A stretch of DNA of 64,000 bases, taken from NCBI RefSeq assembly GCF_037975245.1, contig NC_092583.1, positions 7,641,264 through 7,705,263 of the forward strand, in the 5' to 3' direction. The notes beneath the pieces were generated by a model. It had not been told where the DNA came from, did no database searches, and was given only the letters and a program-made list of their open reading frames with translations. Below are positions 1 through 16,072 of this stretch, in pieces. Source of the DNA: Apostichopus japonicus. Lineage: Eukaryota > Echinodermata > Holothuroidea > Aspidochirotida > Stichopodidae. The position numbers and the translations under genes were made by a program. Within the stretch, counting starts at the first letter, position 1, and each line of letters starts with the position of its first letter.

Positions 1-400
1 ACCAGCATCCATTGCCTATAGCTATAATACAAGATAATATATACTGTATTAAGAATGCATGCATCGGTGTTGGTTTCATTGACTTTCTTCTATATAGTTC
101 ATTTTTTAAGCGTGAACAATAAATTGACTTTCCGATTTTCATATATTGAAGAGTTTTAATTCTTTTCCACACAAATGTGTTTGCTTTAATATTTACAAAA
201 CGACTGGTTTCACCGTCTATATTAATATGTATACAGATGGTATTTACCCGAGAGGAATTCGATCGTTCCCTCATCCAACTAATCTGCCAAAATTTGAAGT
301 AATTCCTGAAAGCTGTATACACCGTTAGTTGATAGAATCATCTGCATATAATATACGCAACGTTTGCCGGGCGTGGAATTAATCTCTCAAGATCAATCCA

Positions 401-689
401 TGACGTCATGATAGGTTTAACCAATCAAAACTCAGGAGTCTCATCGGACGGAATGACTTTTTCTAAAAAAAAAAAAAAAAAACACAATGCAACGGTGGTT
501 TTGACTTTATCAGGTTCTTGCAAACAGAATAAATTGATTCTTTGAGTATCACCGAGTCATTCGGCGTCTTGACTTTCAGAAACAAACCTGAGCGTTCTCA
601 GTTAAGAAAGAAAATCTTCCTTTCTCAGGATCTCTCAAATTGAGAAGGAATTTGTAACTTCGGAGTACCGCTGTCAGCGCATCCCAACG
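401..689 (+). promoter_or_regulatory. possible promoter and noncoding first exon
   Basis: A palindromic CRE octamer TGACGTCA (401-408) is followed at 421-425 by CCAAT. About 265 bases downstream, AACG precedes a strong splice donor GTAAGT at 690. No good ORF lies between them, so if this is an exon it is probably 5' untranslated. The rest of 1-1230 shows only short chance ORFs and a poly-A run at 465-481. This is inference from signals only; no downstream coding exon could be linked to it. Confidence 0.25.
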
Positions 690-1230
690 GTAAGTGATCA
701 ATATAGAATTTGTCTTTTCGATAACTCATGTTGTAATGTAATGTTTCTTTGTAGATACAAAAAATAAATGCCACATGTTTGTTCTTTTATTCTCACGTCA
801 TGTTAGTAAAAACCTATACCGTGCGTTGCGCACGAACTTTGCCTCTTTTCGATGAAACCACGTCTTATTCACGTATAATTTGATACCGTTCCGTTTAAGT
901 TATGTCCAGTTGGTTAAAACCCAATTGAATTTTACTAATAAAAGAGTTATCGTTTCATCGATATCGTTTTACATTTTTTTTAACGTTTGTAAAGCTATGG
1001 AGTTTATATCATAATTGTATCGTGTCTGATGCGATTTTGTGGTGAACTATCATTATTTAAGGTATTTCATCTTCACGATCCACTTGGAATCACAAATAGA
1101 TTGTAAAAAAAACGCAAAGTGCAGCTTGTAAAAAATTTGAAATCTTACATACTTCGTGTTGTCAGTCTTGTCAGTCTTTGTGCCCCTAATGATGATCTAG
1201 GGAGTAACTTTACTCAAAAATTTTCTGTAC

Positions 1231-1320
1231 GATCCGCGCCAACCTGTGGTGGCGCTCCGCTTAGATAGTGTCGAAAGCGCCCCTACAGACCATTCTCGCC
1301 CCCCTGACCAATACCCCTAG
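1231..1320 (-). mobile_element. fragment of GCGCCA-rich DNA-transposon family
   Basis: The core GGTGGCGCTCCGCTTAGAT is the reverse complement of the segments near 26160 and 27090 and recurs near 63920. It marks a dispersed family of at least four fragments in this window, all read as pieces of one non-autonomous element type. No coding sequence is present. Confidence 0.5.
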
Positions 1321-2967
1321 CTCCGCCACTAACTACGACTACACGCCAGGCTCTTCTCACACAATATAGGATATGGTTAACTCTCCGAGAGAAAGTATGT
1401 ACAAAACACTAGATGCGTACGAGTAATGTAGATCACGTGGGATATAAATGTAGCCTCTCACTTTCGATACGTTTATATCTTAGATCAACCAAATGTAAAA
1501 GTCGTTCGATAATGACGCAAAATCGGCGAAACTCTAAATAAATATTCTTTTTTTTTTCATATGAGAAAATTTCTCCCGGAGTTTATACAATTAATCCAGC
1601 CTCTAAAATGTTGACCGATATAAGGTAAACATTTATTGGGTAAAACAATCGATTGTAATCTTTCGTTGGAAATCACCGGTATAGCTTTTTGTCAAATTTC
1701 CAGAAATTGACGACTAAAGACGCAAATATCTGCAACTTTTTAGCTCATGTCCATCATGTCTAATTAAGATAAAGTAATTAATTCGATCGTGGATCACATG
1801 GATCTTAATATCAATAATAGAGACAAAAATGGTCCCGTAGGTTTCTTATGTAGTGTTTCTGTAAACGACTATTCACTTGTGACTACAGGCCTATACACAT
1901 ATCGATACAAGTCCCTTTCACATAATATCGATATTTGTTTGTCTTCATGGCGTACCTCTTTGTTAATGTAGGCTACACACTATTACCAAAAAATATCGAA
2001 TAGCCGATATTTAAGCAAATATTAACTATTTCGTTCTTGTATATATGCAAAAGAAAAATTCCGAGGACTCTTTTCCCAAAATGTAGAACCTATAAAATTC
2101 AAACATTCTGTAGATTGCCCTCCAGAAGGGGCAGTTTGAGGGTATTATTTACGGAAAAGATGTAATATTCCTTACTGAAAACGGTGAAGTTTGGAGGTTT
2201 TCAAATTTCTTTCATTTGCGTGAGTTGTCTTGAATCACACCAGACCCTTATCAACTTGATACTTGCAACATCGGTCTTCAGAACCGCCAGGTATGGGCGT
2301 CAACATCTCCAGAGAAACAAGTCATTGGGTAACCATAATGACGTCAGTGTCATGAACGCATGCGCACTCTATATTTCCTTCATACAGTTGTTGAAACTTT
2401 ATGCTAAAGTTGCCGCTAAGTTTATAGGCTATACATTTAATTATTATGCACTCGTAGTTTTGTATTTTACGAAGTATTATGATATATTTAAAGGATATAT
2501 GTAAGTCCCCCCAACCACACCCCTACCCCTCTTTCTTTCGCCGTTATTTCAAGTTGTGAGGGTTACAACAAAATACGTTTCAAAACTTTGAGCAAGGTTT
2601 GCAATTTGTGACGGACGGACGGACGGACGATGTTCTGGAAGAGGATACAACCCCCATCACATGCCTTCCCGAAAGAACCTTAAACTCAGAATTAAATATG
2701 AAACAATTGAGTTGTACTCGTGGAAATATACCGATGTAACAAAGCTCAGGGAGACATGTCAAGGATAGTTTCTGAATGACAACTTTCAATATTAACTTTA
2801 CAAACGGCAATGTTATCTTGTATTGGTGAGGTTAAGCATCGATGTCGTATTTATTCTACCATCATGCTATCATTTTCTTTTAGAAAAATTAGAAGCAAAA
2901 AATTAGTAAGACACCACAATTTATAGTATATTCACATTTTATTTTATTCACAATGTTTTATAATAAC
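1321..2967. other. no gene seen
   Basis: AT-rich single-copy-looking DNA with only short ORFs lacking recognisable domains or splice context. It holds a short (GGAC)n run at about 2611-2629 and one CRE octamer at 2339-2346. Confidence 0.5.
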
Positions 2968-3056
2968 ATAACATTTGAATTTAGAATATAGAACTTTGTT
3001 ATACTGTATCTAACTTAACATTTGAATTTAGTATTTAGAACTTTGTGATACTTTAA
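2968..3056. repeat. two tandem ~49-bp copies
   Basis: The segment AACATTTGAATTTAG followed by a TAGAACTTTGT block occurs twice in a row with a few differences. A second small duplication (GAATACACCGTCACATTA) lies at 3241-3287, just before the SINE. Confidence 0.6.
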
Positions 3057-3293
3057 GACCAGAACAAATGATTTAACAATAACGTCTTACTTATAGGCAA
3101 CACAAGTAGAGACAGGAAATACAAAAAACGGGGGAGAAAAAAACAAAACATGTTCGCTATTACTGTAAGGTGAATCTGGAAAGGACATGAGGCCTAATGA
3201 TGCGAAACCAATATATGTCGCTGTAGTTATTTTATATCTTGAATACACCGTCACATTATGTCACATTATGAATACACCGTCACATTACGTGCG

Positions 3294-3525
3294 GAGTGTT
3301 AGCTCAGTGGTTAACGCCGGTGCCTTTCAATCATAAGGTCCCCGGTTCGAGTCACTCCCATCATTAATGTATGTCGTCCAGTTACAGAGTTGTTGACAAT
3401 TAACAATTGATAACCATGGACGTTAAATATGAATGTAAGAGACTGCCTTCGGTCAGCTTGCGGCTTTGATAAGCCAATGAGGCTTCTTCGCGAGTTCCTG
3501 CTTGCAGGAGGATCTAAAATACATA
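3294..3525 (+). mobile_element. tRNA-derived SINE with target-site duplication
   Basis: The head has polymerase III promoter boxes: box A TTAGCTCAGTGG (3299-3310) and box B GGTTCGAGTCA (3344-3354). The T-arm no longer pairs well, so this is a tRNA-derived SINE rather than a working tRNA gene. The body ends with two compact hairpins, GGCTT/AAGCC (3462-3475) and CCTGC/GCAGG (3497-3508). The element is bracketed by CACATTACGTGCG (3281-3293) and CACATTATGTGCG (3526-3538), a 13-bp target duplication with one difference. The structured 3' part may be a conserved SINE core domain; which one I cannot tell. Confidence 0.8.
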
Positions 3526-3539
3526 CACATTATGTGCGT

Positions 3540-4432
3540 AATTATCCCTACACCAGTACAAACGGAGTGTTCACGTATATGTTTGAACGGTAAAAAGGTT
3601 TGAAGATAGTGATGTGGCATACACACACGAAAGCGAGCCACAAGTTGTTGCTTCACAATGCTGTTTTAATCATGTTTAGAGAGAAGGCTATTAGAAATTC
3701 TACTGCTTTGGGACTATCGTTCCGGTGTATCCCCTTCAGATTAGAGGCAGATTTGGGTTTGGTCACGCTTCTGCAACTATCACATGAAGGTTTTGTAATT
3801 CCAGGTTCAGCGTAGAAGCCCTACATTAACAAACAAATCCATTCTTCCAGGGTTTAAATAAAAATGGGGAGAGAGGGGAGGGAGGGGATGAAGGGCGGGG
3901 GGGGGGGATCTGTATGCCTACCTACTCCGCCGCGGCTGGTTTTTAACATATATCTTTCAAATAACATTTTCAAATATTAGAGACAATGGGTTCATACAAA
4001 TTGTCTCAACCTAGTTGTTTAAATATTTTCAAGAGCATGCTTTTGGAATATTGTCCCAGTTATAGCCTCTAACGCCCTTCGACGAGCTTCCTACATTGAG
4101 AACTTACCGCTGTTCTCTCAGTATCGTACCCTCCCTCTGTAAAAACGCGCTATGGAGGAAGAGGGAACAGCCAGTGGGAGAGAAGTGCCTACAACAATGA
4201 GAAAGTTTAAGCTTGGCGTATTTAGGCCTGAAAGAAAAACAAGATACTTAAATGTTTGTAAATGCCTCTTAATATTTGTTGTGCTGTTTGTGTTTACTTT
4301 AATTGTTATACGTTTGATCCGTAGGTAACAATGCAGTTAATTTCTAGTGAAGTTCTATTTCTATTTCTTAAGTGAAGAAAAAGAGAAGAAACAATCTCTA
4401 GATTTCGTTTTGCGTGTGCATAACAAGCGTTT
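3540..4432. other. no gene seen; G-rich purine tract
   Basis: Short ORFs only. Positions 3866-3909 carry a run of G3-G10 blocks separated by A or short spacers, a good G-quadruplex candidate on the + strand. Confidence 0.5.
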
Positions 4433-4447
4433 ACTATTATGTCAACG

Positions 4448-4638
4448 ATCGCTTGCAGGCCTTTTGGCTAAGATCATGTGTAGTATGTTCCCTTTCGAGG
4501 GGAATGGTGATGCACACCCGATGATGATCACGTCGTCACAGTCCCGATGCAAGGGGACTGGGGTTGAGAGCGGATCTGTCGTTTGGTAGTTTGGTTTCGT
4601 GCCCAGGTTCTTTCCTGGGCGACTCTTCCTTAAAAAAA
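4448..4638 (+). mobile_element. retroposon with U2 snRNA-like head (SINEU-type)
   Basis: The first ~43 bases resemble the 5' end of U2 snRNA: ATCGCTT, then GGCCTTTTGGCTAAGATCA (stem-loop I region) and GTGTAGTAT, which contains the branch-site pairing sequence GTAGTA (4480-4485). After that it leaves U2 completely. The ~145-base body folds into hairpins: TTCCC/GGGAA (4488-4504), CAGTCCC/GGGACTG (4539-4560) and GCCCAGG/CCTGGGC (4601-4620). It ends in an A-run (4632-4639). ACTATTATGTCAACGA is repeated exactly at 4433-4448 and 4639-4654, a 16-bp target-site duplication, so the unit was retroposed by LINE machinery. snRNA-headed SINEs are known as a class; I do not recognise this body. Confidence 0.85.
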
Positions 4639-4654
4639 ACTATTATGTCAACGA

Positions 4655-6070
4655 AATGCCTGTAATGGAATTGATTAAGTTAATCGCCCCGAACTTATCT
4701 ACGCGACATCTTTGTAGGTGTGTTCACTCCTTGGGTTAACACCACCTTAGTAGGTTAACTTAATTGTATTCTTCTTCGAATGATATGCGATAAATGCGAA
4801 CGCAAGACCAAAGGTCGCATAGTAACGAATCGATTACACACTTAAACTAGCTGTTTGTCATGTAATTTAGAGTAAATTCTCTTTAATTAATTTGCATAAC
4901 TACTATAATTCCACTGCAAACTAAAAATAAAATACTGTAAATAAAAAGGTTTGTTAATATTTTTGATGAATATTGTCGTTTCGATTAATACTAATTACGA
5001 TTTATGATCGGAACGGAAGTCATTAGTTTATATTTTATATTTTAGGTAAAATTACAAGAACCACAATAAAGTTTGATGACACCATCAAATTGCTCCATGG
5101 CTTTTAAATGTGATTGTATTTTACGAACATATTTTAAACTATATTGTTACGTGCACTCACTCTGTCGTTATGGGTTACACATACGAACAGCATAACAATA
5201 TCGTAAAAATCTTGAATTCGACGCCATAAAGATAAACTTCCAAATTAATTATTCGTCACAAATATAGCGTCGTTATATACAGTATGTTGTTTTTTCATTT
5301 AGTCCACATAATTTAGGTATTCTTTAAAAATAAAATAATATAGAACAGAAATGCCTTCCTCAATTCATTTTTAACCTTGTTTTGTTTTTCGTAATTGCAA
5401 AATTGTATACTTCGTTGCTTTGTAGCAATTTTTGCTTTTTATTACATGTTCTTTTCTTCAATGAAAGTTAAGAGATCCATTATTACGGTTATTCACGTGT
5501 GTCTACAAAAGTTCGACTTTAATCAATTTTGTCAGTAAAAAGAAGAAGAAGAAGAACTTTAGGGGTCTTGCAATAATTAATTGCTCTATTTCTAACTATT
5601 TCTTCAATCTTCTTTTCGGCGTTCCTTAAATGAACATATGTTACTAACATGCGTTCAGGTTGTAATTATAAAAGTATAAAAAAGGTTTGCTTAATGACTC
5701 GAGCTCAACTTTGTTCTCTTCAGGATAATGCGCATTGGTTTTGTTATTCCTAACCAAGTTCCATTCTGCGAAAGGCAATAGGCAAATTAATCATCTCGTG
5801 TCATAAACTTATATTTATATTTTATGTGTCAAAGTGACTTGTTTGACAGGAAACTGTGGTAAAGGCTCTTTGTTATTATTAGTTGCTTAAGTCATAACCC
5901 AACTACTACAGTATAGGCTTGCGCTTTTCAAGATTAAAAATAATTATCAAACATACCGTAAGCTATTTATGATTTCTTCATCGAAGTCCATCGGTACCAA
6001 TGGTACATTGGTCTTGTTTCGGATCTCTTATAAAACTCACGTTCACAATGTGACGAAGCATGCGTAAACA
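4655..6070. other. no gene seen
   Basis: Very AT-rich DNA with no convincing ORF, splice pair or repeat. A short AAG run lies near 5540. Confidence 0.5.
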
Positions 6071-6075
6071 AATGT

Positions 6076-6560
6076 CGATCGATCGATTTTCAGTCGATCG
6101 ATTGATCGACCTGTCGTTAATTCCTTCTATCGATCTATCTTTCGTGCATTAAGATCGTTCTTTGTGTTTATTTGGTTGATCGATTGATCGTTCGTATTTT
6201 GTTCGTTCGATGTGTTCTTCGTACTTTCGTTTTATTGATCAATCTTTCGTTCAATCATTCGATCTATCGTTCGTTCGTTTGTTTGATTGATTAATCTCCA
6301 ATTTAATCATTCCATCTATCGTTCGTGCTCCGTTTGTTCGATCTATTGATTTTTTTCGTTGGTTCGATTGATCAATATTTCGTTTGCTCTTTCAATCACT
6401 CGATATTATCGTTCGTCTATTTATTCATTCGATCGACCGTTTTTTTTCTTCTCTATTGCGCTTTTTTACAATTGATAAATGCTTTTGCTCGTTCGTTCAA
6501 TGAATCGATTTATCTTCGTAGATTAGTTTGTTCATTGATTTGCTCGGTCGGTCGGTGGAT
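6076..6560. repeat. degenerate TCGA/TTCG/GATC simple repeat
   Basis: About 480 bases are built from diverged tetranucleotides such as GATCGATC, TTCGTTCG and ATTGATTG, with a strong pyrimidine/purine rhythm. The 102-codon open frame here is a by-product of the repeat and not a gene. Confidence 0.7.
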
Positions 6561-9500
6561 CCGTCTGTCAGATTGTTTGAATACTTCATTTATTTGTCGA
6601 CAACGTTTGCACAACAGTGTGGCAGAAAACTAATATTCCTTTCCGATTTGCATCTTAAGTCACATCCTTAGCAATTTAAGCGCTAATTAATGCAATTTTA
6701 AGAAAAAAAATTAATGATTATCAAAATATTTGGACTAAAGACATTTCTTCCAAGTTTGTTTATGAATAGCGATCCTATCCTTAGTGATTATGTAGAGATC
6801 AAATTATACCTAGGGAGTTCGTTCACCTTATCGCCTTATTACAGTTTTACAATTTACTAAATTATAGATGGTACGTTTAACATATCACTTAAGAATATTG
6901 TCCTTCGAAAGAATTTACCTCCAGCTTGTAAATTTAATGAAGGTTCAAAGATTTTTCACCTTACAAACAGCAAACAGCGATTTGCTGCCATATAAGTAAT
7001 TGAACAAATCCCTCTCTTTTTAATAATTCCATTCATATATATCTCTTTTCACACTAGAAGGTTCATCTCAATACTTTTTCTGAAAGCAGTTTAATTCAAT
7101 TGTGTGATATGATATGTGATATGAAAAATTTTAGTCTACTTACTATATAATAATATTGTTTGTATTAAATCAATTCAATTCACGAATATTGTTGATTTTG
7201 TGGTCTCTTTATAGACTACCTTTACACCATTGTCAAATCCAATCAAATTACACTTGCGCAGAAACCCCCTTAGCAACCATTCTAAATTTGATAACCAGTG
7301 CAATCCTACAATGCATATGATATTGCATTGTGAACTTTTATACAGCCATGTCAAATCGTGTGAAAATCCGTCTTCCGCTTCAAGGTAAGCATGCGCAGAA
7401 ACGCCCTTAGCAACCGCTCTGGAAATAGATATTAGTGTTTGGCAGAGGACCCTACTCTTACAAAAGTGACTTAAAAGTGCGATAGAAATCGGTAAGTAAA
7501 AGAGAAGTCATTCGTTATATCAAATAATCCGAGAAAACTGCCTATGGAGGCCTGCACTCCCAGCCAATAACAGTGTACAATTGTAGTATTAAAGCAAGTT
7601 GCCGTGTTTTTTTGGGGGGGGGTGGGGTGGGGTGGGGGTGGGGGGTATTTTTTGAAACATTGCTCCGTTTGACTCTGTAGTCGGTCTCAAAAAGCCAAGT
7701 CAGTCATGAAATCGTTCAAATTCCCTCTTGAAAAATGGTGAATGTAAGAACCTGGTTGTATGGTATTTAAAGTTCTGTCACGATTTTGAATTTCATGCAA
7801 AACCTAAAATATCAGAGCTTACAATTTTTGTTCTAACGATGAAGCATGCGGTGGTGCTGGGGTGGGAGTGACGTAGGACATTTTCCTTTTCCCCCAAAAC
7901 TTCCCTGATGTACACTTCCTTCAGATGCGTTTTTGCATTTCCGTTGTCTGCTTACCCTAACCCCCCCCCCCACCCACACACACACACACGCACCTTGGAA
8001 TTTCTGGTGCCATCACCGGCTATCCGTTGAATTCTTTAATATTATGGCATGTGTTTGACGCGTGATGTACCGTTCTAAAATTAACACAAGCATCATGGCG
8101 GATGTATTTGCAAACGTTTGTAATGTTAACCATTTCAAGTAATTATCTTAAAATGATAACATATCGTCAACATGTGAAACATTGTTGTTTTCTTCTGAGG
8201 GGGGGGGGGGGGTGAGAGAAAATAAATGATTTTGAAGTGGAATGAATAAGATGAATGAATGACATCACTACAAAGGCCTATAGACCTATATATATTATAT
8301 GTAAACTGAATGAATGTATTTATATTAGGCCTACATCATAGCTGAGAATGATTCGAAATCTTCATGTGTAAGTGCAAGTTTGAGAAAACATGATAACTAA
8401 CAAAAGAAAAAGGCAACATGCATAGCTTATATTCAACAGATAAAATATCATCCATGACAGACTTTTGAAACATTCGTGAGTTGAACGGTGTGTTGCATAG
8501 GTTGTCGATATAGCTTCAAACATCACAGTTATAGCTAATTGTTACTACTGATGTTTCAACCAGTGAATAAGGTGTCAAATTATAGGAATGAAATTGTTAC
8601 TTATGGAAGGGAGATAAGGTAATTGTATGAACATTATGCTATGTATGCTTTAACTTGTAGATGTGATGGGAACATTGCATACGGAAAACCTTTACAGTCG
8701 TAGTCTGAGAATTTTACAAGGCCTTTTACAGGGAACTCTTTGAAAATAGATGAGATGTTTACAGAGTGTGAATTCTTCAGACAATGATATAAAATGCTTT
8801 TAGGCTTTCATCTCTTAAATATTGAAATAAATCTCAACAAATGTCGTCGTTCGGTTTTCTTAATTATTTTACTTTTAAGTTCCTTATCTTTCAAGTATTG
8901 CCGTTTAACTTTAACAGCTCTTTATTTTTACTCTCTCGTCGTAGGGAAAGCTAAGTTATTAAAATAATCGCAAGCGGGCTTAAAACGACTATGGCGCGAC
9001 CTTGACGAGATTGGTCATTTCCATCCTTATCTTTTGGCTTTGCGGAAGTTTATTAATCTTCAGGTTTGGGAAGTTCCGATGATTTTAGGACTCTTGGTTG
9101 AGAACACTGGGCTTAAATTCAAAACGTTGGTAAACTAATAAACTAAAATAAGTTCAGGTACAAGGATACTCGTTCAAAGAAATTCGCATTCCCGTGTTAA
9201 GTGTTGTTGTCCGAAGCACTTCTAATTCTTCAAATGGGGGATGTATTTGGTAATTTGAACGTTAATAATAACAATAACGTAATGTAGTTAAGCTTGCACT
9301 GATCAGGAAGTTGCCTCATAGTATGATTTGAAGAAAAATGCATTTTGTTTACGACAAGGCAAAAACAAATATAATTATCATATGGTTATCAATCAGCTTC
9401 GGAGAATCTTATCAAGAATAACCGCATATTATACCAATTATTTAGATGAGAGTATTAACTATGACGATTGTGTGTGCGGTGGGCGGGGTGAGGGAGAGAG

Positions 9501-10020
9501 GGGCGGAGGTATATGTTCTTCCCAATATACCTTAGGGTCATTCTGTTCGTGCTGCAGGGAATCTTCCAGTCTGTTTTATTCAACGTACCTTGTGCGTTGC
9601 GTTAGGCAAATATGTCCTCAACAACTGTTAGGTGTCTTATATACTAGCAAAACTTTAATATAACAAACAGCTTTAAGGAAAACGTATCACTGAAAGATTG
9701 ATAGGGGCTTTATAAGTTAATTGGCCATGCCTCAAAGGATTTCAAGCAAAATTATTTCCGTTTAGTTATTAATAGAGATAAACTACTAAGAACACTTTTG
9801 TGACTTCCCCTAGCACCGGATGATGTATAATGCCAAGTGGTGACGTAGGTGGTTGGCAACATGAATTGACCCGACGTATTCTTTGCCAGGAGTAAACCCT
9901 TTAGCAACCCCATGTATTGATACATAAGCTTACAAAGGACATTGGCGGTGAAATATTTACGTAATGCTTAGCGATACCGAAATGCATATAGCCACAGTAA
10001 TAAAAGTAGGGATACCTATA
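6561..10020. other. no gene seen; scattered G and C runs
   Basis: No supported exon. A 35-bp block (GCGCAGAAAC, then CCCTTAGCAACC) occurs at about 7256-7290 and 7392-7426. G or C homopolymers lie at 7614, 7961 and 8201, with a short (CA)n at 7975-7989. The 111-codon ORF at 9328-9663 has no recognisable domain. Confidence 0.5.
7614..7646 (+). other. strong G-quadruplex candidate
   Basis: Five G-runs of 4 to 9 bases are separated only by single T bases, flanked by T-runs on both sides. This is an almost ideal intramolecular G-quadruplex motif. Confidence 0.6.
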
Positions 10021-10021
10021 G

Positions 10022-13312
<3,291 letters not shown>

Positions 13313-14716
13313 GAAGGAGAAAACCAGGGAGTCGTTGAAGAACTCTTCGATAATATAAGCACAACCGGACATATGAATTATAGCTAAAAGAAACACTTAA
13401 AAGTCGATAGTGTATCGCTTTAATTAATTGGTACAAATTGAACACCTTCCAAACTTGGAGACACAAAGGGCAGAGTGCCAAGCAACTTTTACGCAGCACT
13501 AGTTTCTTATATAAAACAGAATCTTTTTTGTACATGAAGAAATATACCTTAATTTTTTCACTGTGTCCCAATTTTAAGGTTCTTTTTTATAAAGTAGACT
13601 AATTCTTGACCTCTATTGATCGTTCTCTCTGACGTCATCAATAGTGATCGATCCTGTACAGACTTCTAGATACAGGAAATGGATGTTGTTCATGCAAAAA
13701 GTTAAAAAAAAAAGTTGGCTCATAGATCTACAAACCACACGAAGCACGTTAAGTCGAATGTGTACAACTCAACGTTAACAGGAACTAATTTGCGCTTAAG
13801 TATTAAACTGCTAACATAATGCTGTATATATTCTTTTAAATGGTCAAGGTTGAAAATTCACTTTCATTCATATCGAATAAATCGCCTGTTGTTAGTAACA
13901 GCACCAACGAGATTATCTAAAAGTGTAAAGTTGCTTCCGAAACAGGAATATGCAGGTGACAGAAGAGATACTAAGCTGACCGCCATTTTGGATTTTACCC
14001 ATTGTGGCATCCGAAATGTCGACACGCGTTCAACGTACGAACACTGTGGAACAAAGTAGGGAAAGTTTATGTCTGAGTATAAAGACAGTTTTCACCAACC
14101 AGCTGGGTGAACTTGTTTCCTAACAGCTTACACAAATCCCGTGGCTGTATACATATATTAATAATTAAATCGTAAATTTCAAATAAATGGAACTGAAAGT
14201 TTTCAAATAAATGGAACTGAAAGTGTACTTATTTAAGTTAATATATCTTATACGAACATGCTATTTTCTATCCTCATTGGCAGCTTCACAGCTTCTCGAT
14301 AACTAAAAGTCGTGATAATACCAGTACCTGTGCTTCTTCTTGCTCTTGAATCTAGTACGGTCATTCCATCCAATATTTAAGTATGCTTTGCATTCATTAT
14401 CCTGCTATCCAATCCCTTCGAGTAGTTCTAGCCCTACAGGGTTGAAGTCCTATCACACAAGAACAAGACACCATATATTGACTTCAAGAGCCCATTTTGA
14501 TTTCATCCAACGAAATATTTCTTCTACTTCATCTTATCCTTACTACTTTGTATAAGGCCTTTTTTAACAGCTCTTCTAAATGGATGGTAATTGCCGAAGG
14601 GACTTAACAGTCACGACAGAAGAACCAACGTTTAACATGAACATTTATTAAGACTATTCACGTTTAATACATATAAATATATACATATATATCTATATGG
14701 CAAATGAAATAAAAAT
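13313..14716. other. no gene seen
   Basis: Short ORFs only. There is a CRE octamer at 13630-13637 and a 24-bp direct duplication at 14178-14224 (AAATAAATGGAACTGAAAG twice). Confidence 0.5.
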
Positions 14717-14878
14717 AAAGGCAAATGAATATATATAATTGAAACGTAATGAGTTGGAAAATTTAGAACAGTGAAAAAACTTCTTCCCGGTCGAATCCCG
14801 GTGGAGGCTGGAAGTTTTTTCACTGCTCTAAATTTTCCAACTCATTACGTTTTCAATTACATATATTCATTTGCCTTT
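14717..14878. mobile_element. snap-back copy of tRNA-like repeat A (67-bp inverted arms)
   Basis: The left arm (14717-14783) and right arm (14811-14878) are near-perfect reverse complements. Both are the 3' tail of repeat family A (CACTG, TTTTCCAACTCATTACG, AATTA, CATTTGCCTTT). The 27-base loop holds the box B region GGTCGAATCCC. The right arm is the + strand copy, which continues into 14908-15128. Confidence 0.85.
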
Positions 14879-14907
14879 GTCGTTTACTTCCATTTCATTA
14901 ACAAAAA

Positions 14908-15236
<329 letters not shown>

Positions 15237-15983
15237 ATAGAACAAAAGTCGAAGTAAAAGGTGGCCCAATTATTTTCAATCACAACTTGGAGTTTTAACA
15301 CCATTGATTGTTCATGACGTCATAACAGAGCCCTACAGTGAGAGAGAGAGAAATCGGAACGCGCCAGCATCCCATCAACAGCTTGTGCAGTTGGTTTGCT
15401 TCTCTCTCGGTAACAAATTCAAAGTCAGTTTCCTTCGGCTCTGTTTTTAACTTTCTTGTCTCTCCTTATGAAACTTTTCAACAGTTATTACGGTTCCTTG
15501 TAACCTTTCACATTTTACAAGCTCGTTAAACTGGAGTATTGTTTGTATTAGCAAGTATAACGTTATCTTGTGCTAATGGATTTAGTCCATTACTAAGAAA
15601 TACACTCCAATCTATTTTCCGCTCTGTAATATATAAACTATATACCTCTGGAGAAGTTCGAGGGTTTCAAATTTAGAAATCACCGTTTAAGCCATCGATG
15701 GTCATTAATGGTTATTTTAGCTCTCAAGTCAGGTCTATTTCAGATTCAGGTTTCGAGGGAGTAAATGATGCACCGCAAGACTTTTACATGTTTCGAAGAT
15801 TAATCAAAATCAGGATTATAAATAGCGATACGGGATACGAGTAATTAGCTTCGAATTCTTAATACTGTATAAAGATATACGATGGGACGTCAATTTGTCG
15901 CAATACCCACAATGGTAGGAAAACGGTTATTTATTTGTAAATGGTCAAGTTGATATCCAAAGCCCTAATTTGGATTGCTAAAA

Positions 15984-15985
<2 letters not shown>
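15237..15985. other. no gene seen
   Basis: No supported exon. A CRE octamer lies at 15315-15322 and a short (GA)n at 15339-15351. Confidence 0.5.

Positions 15986-16066
<81 letters not shown>
15986..16066. repeat. (AT)n tract
   Basis: About 80 bases of alternating AT, adjoining the hAT-like fragment. Confidence 0.95.
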
Positions 16067-16071
<5 letters not shown>

Positions 16072-16072
16072 G

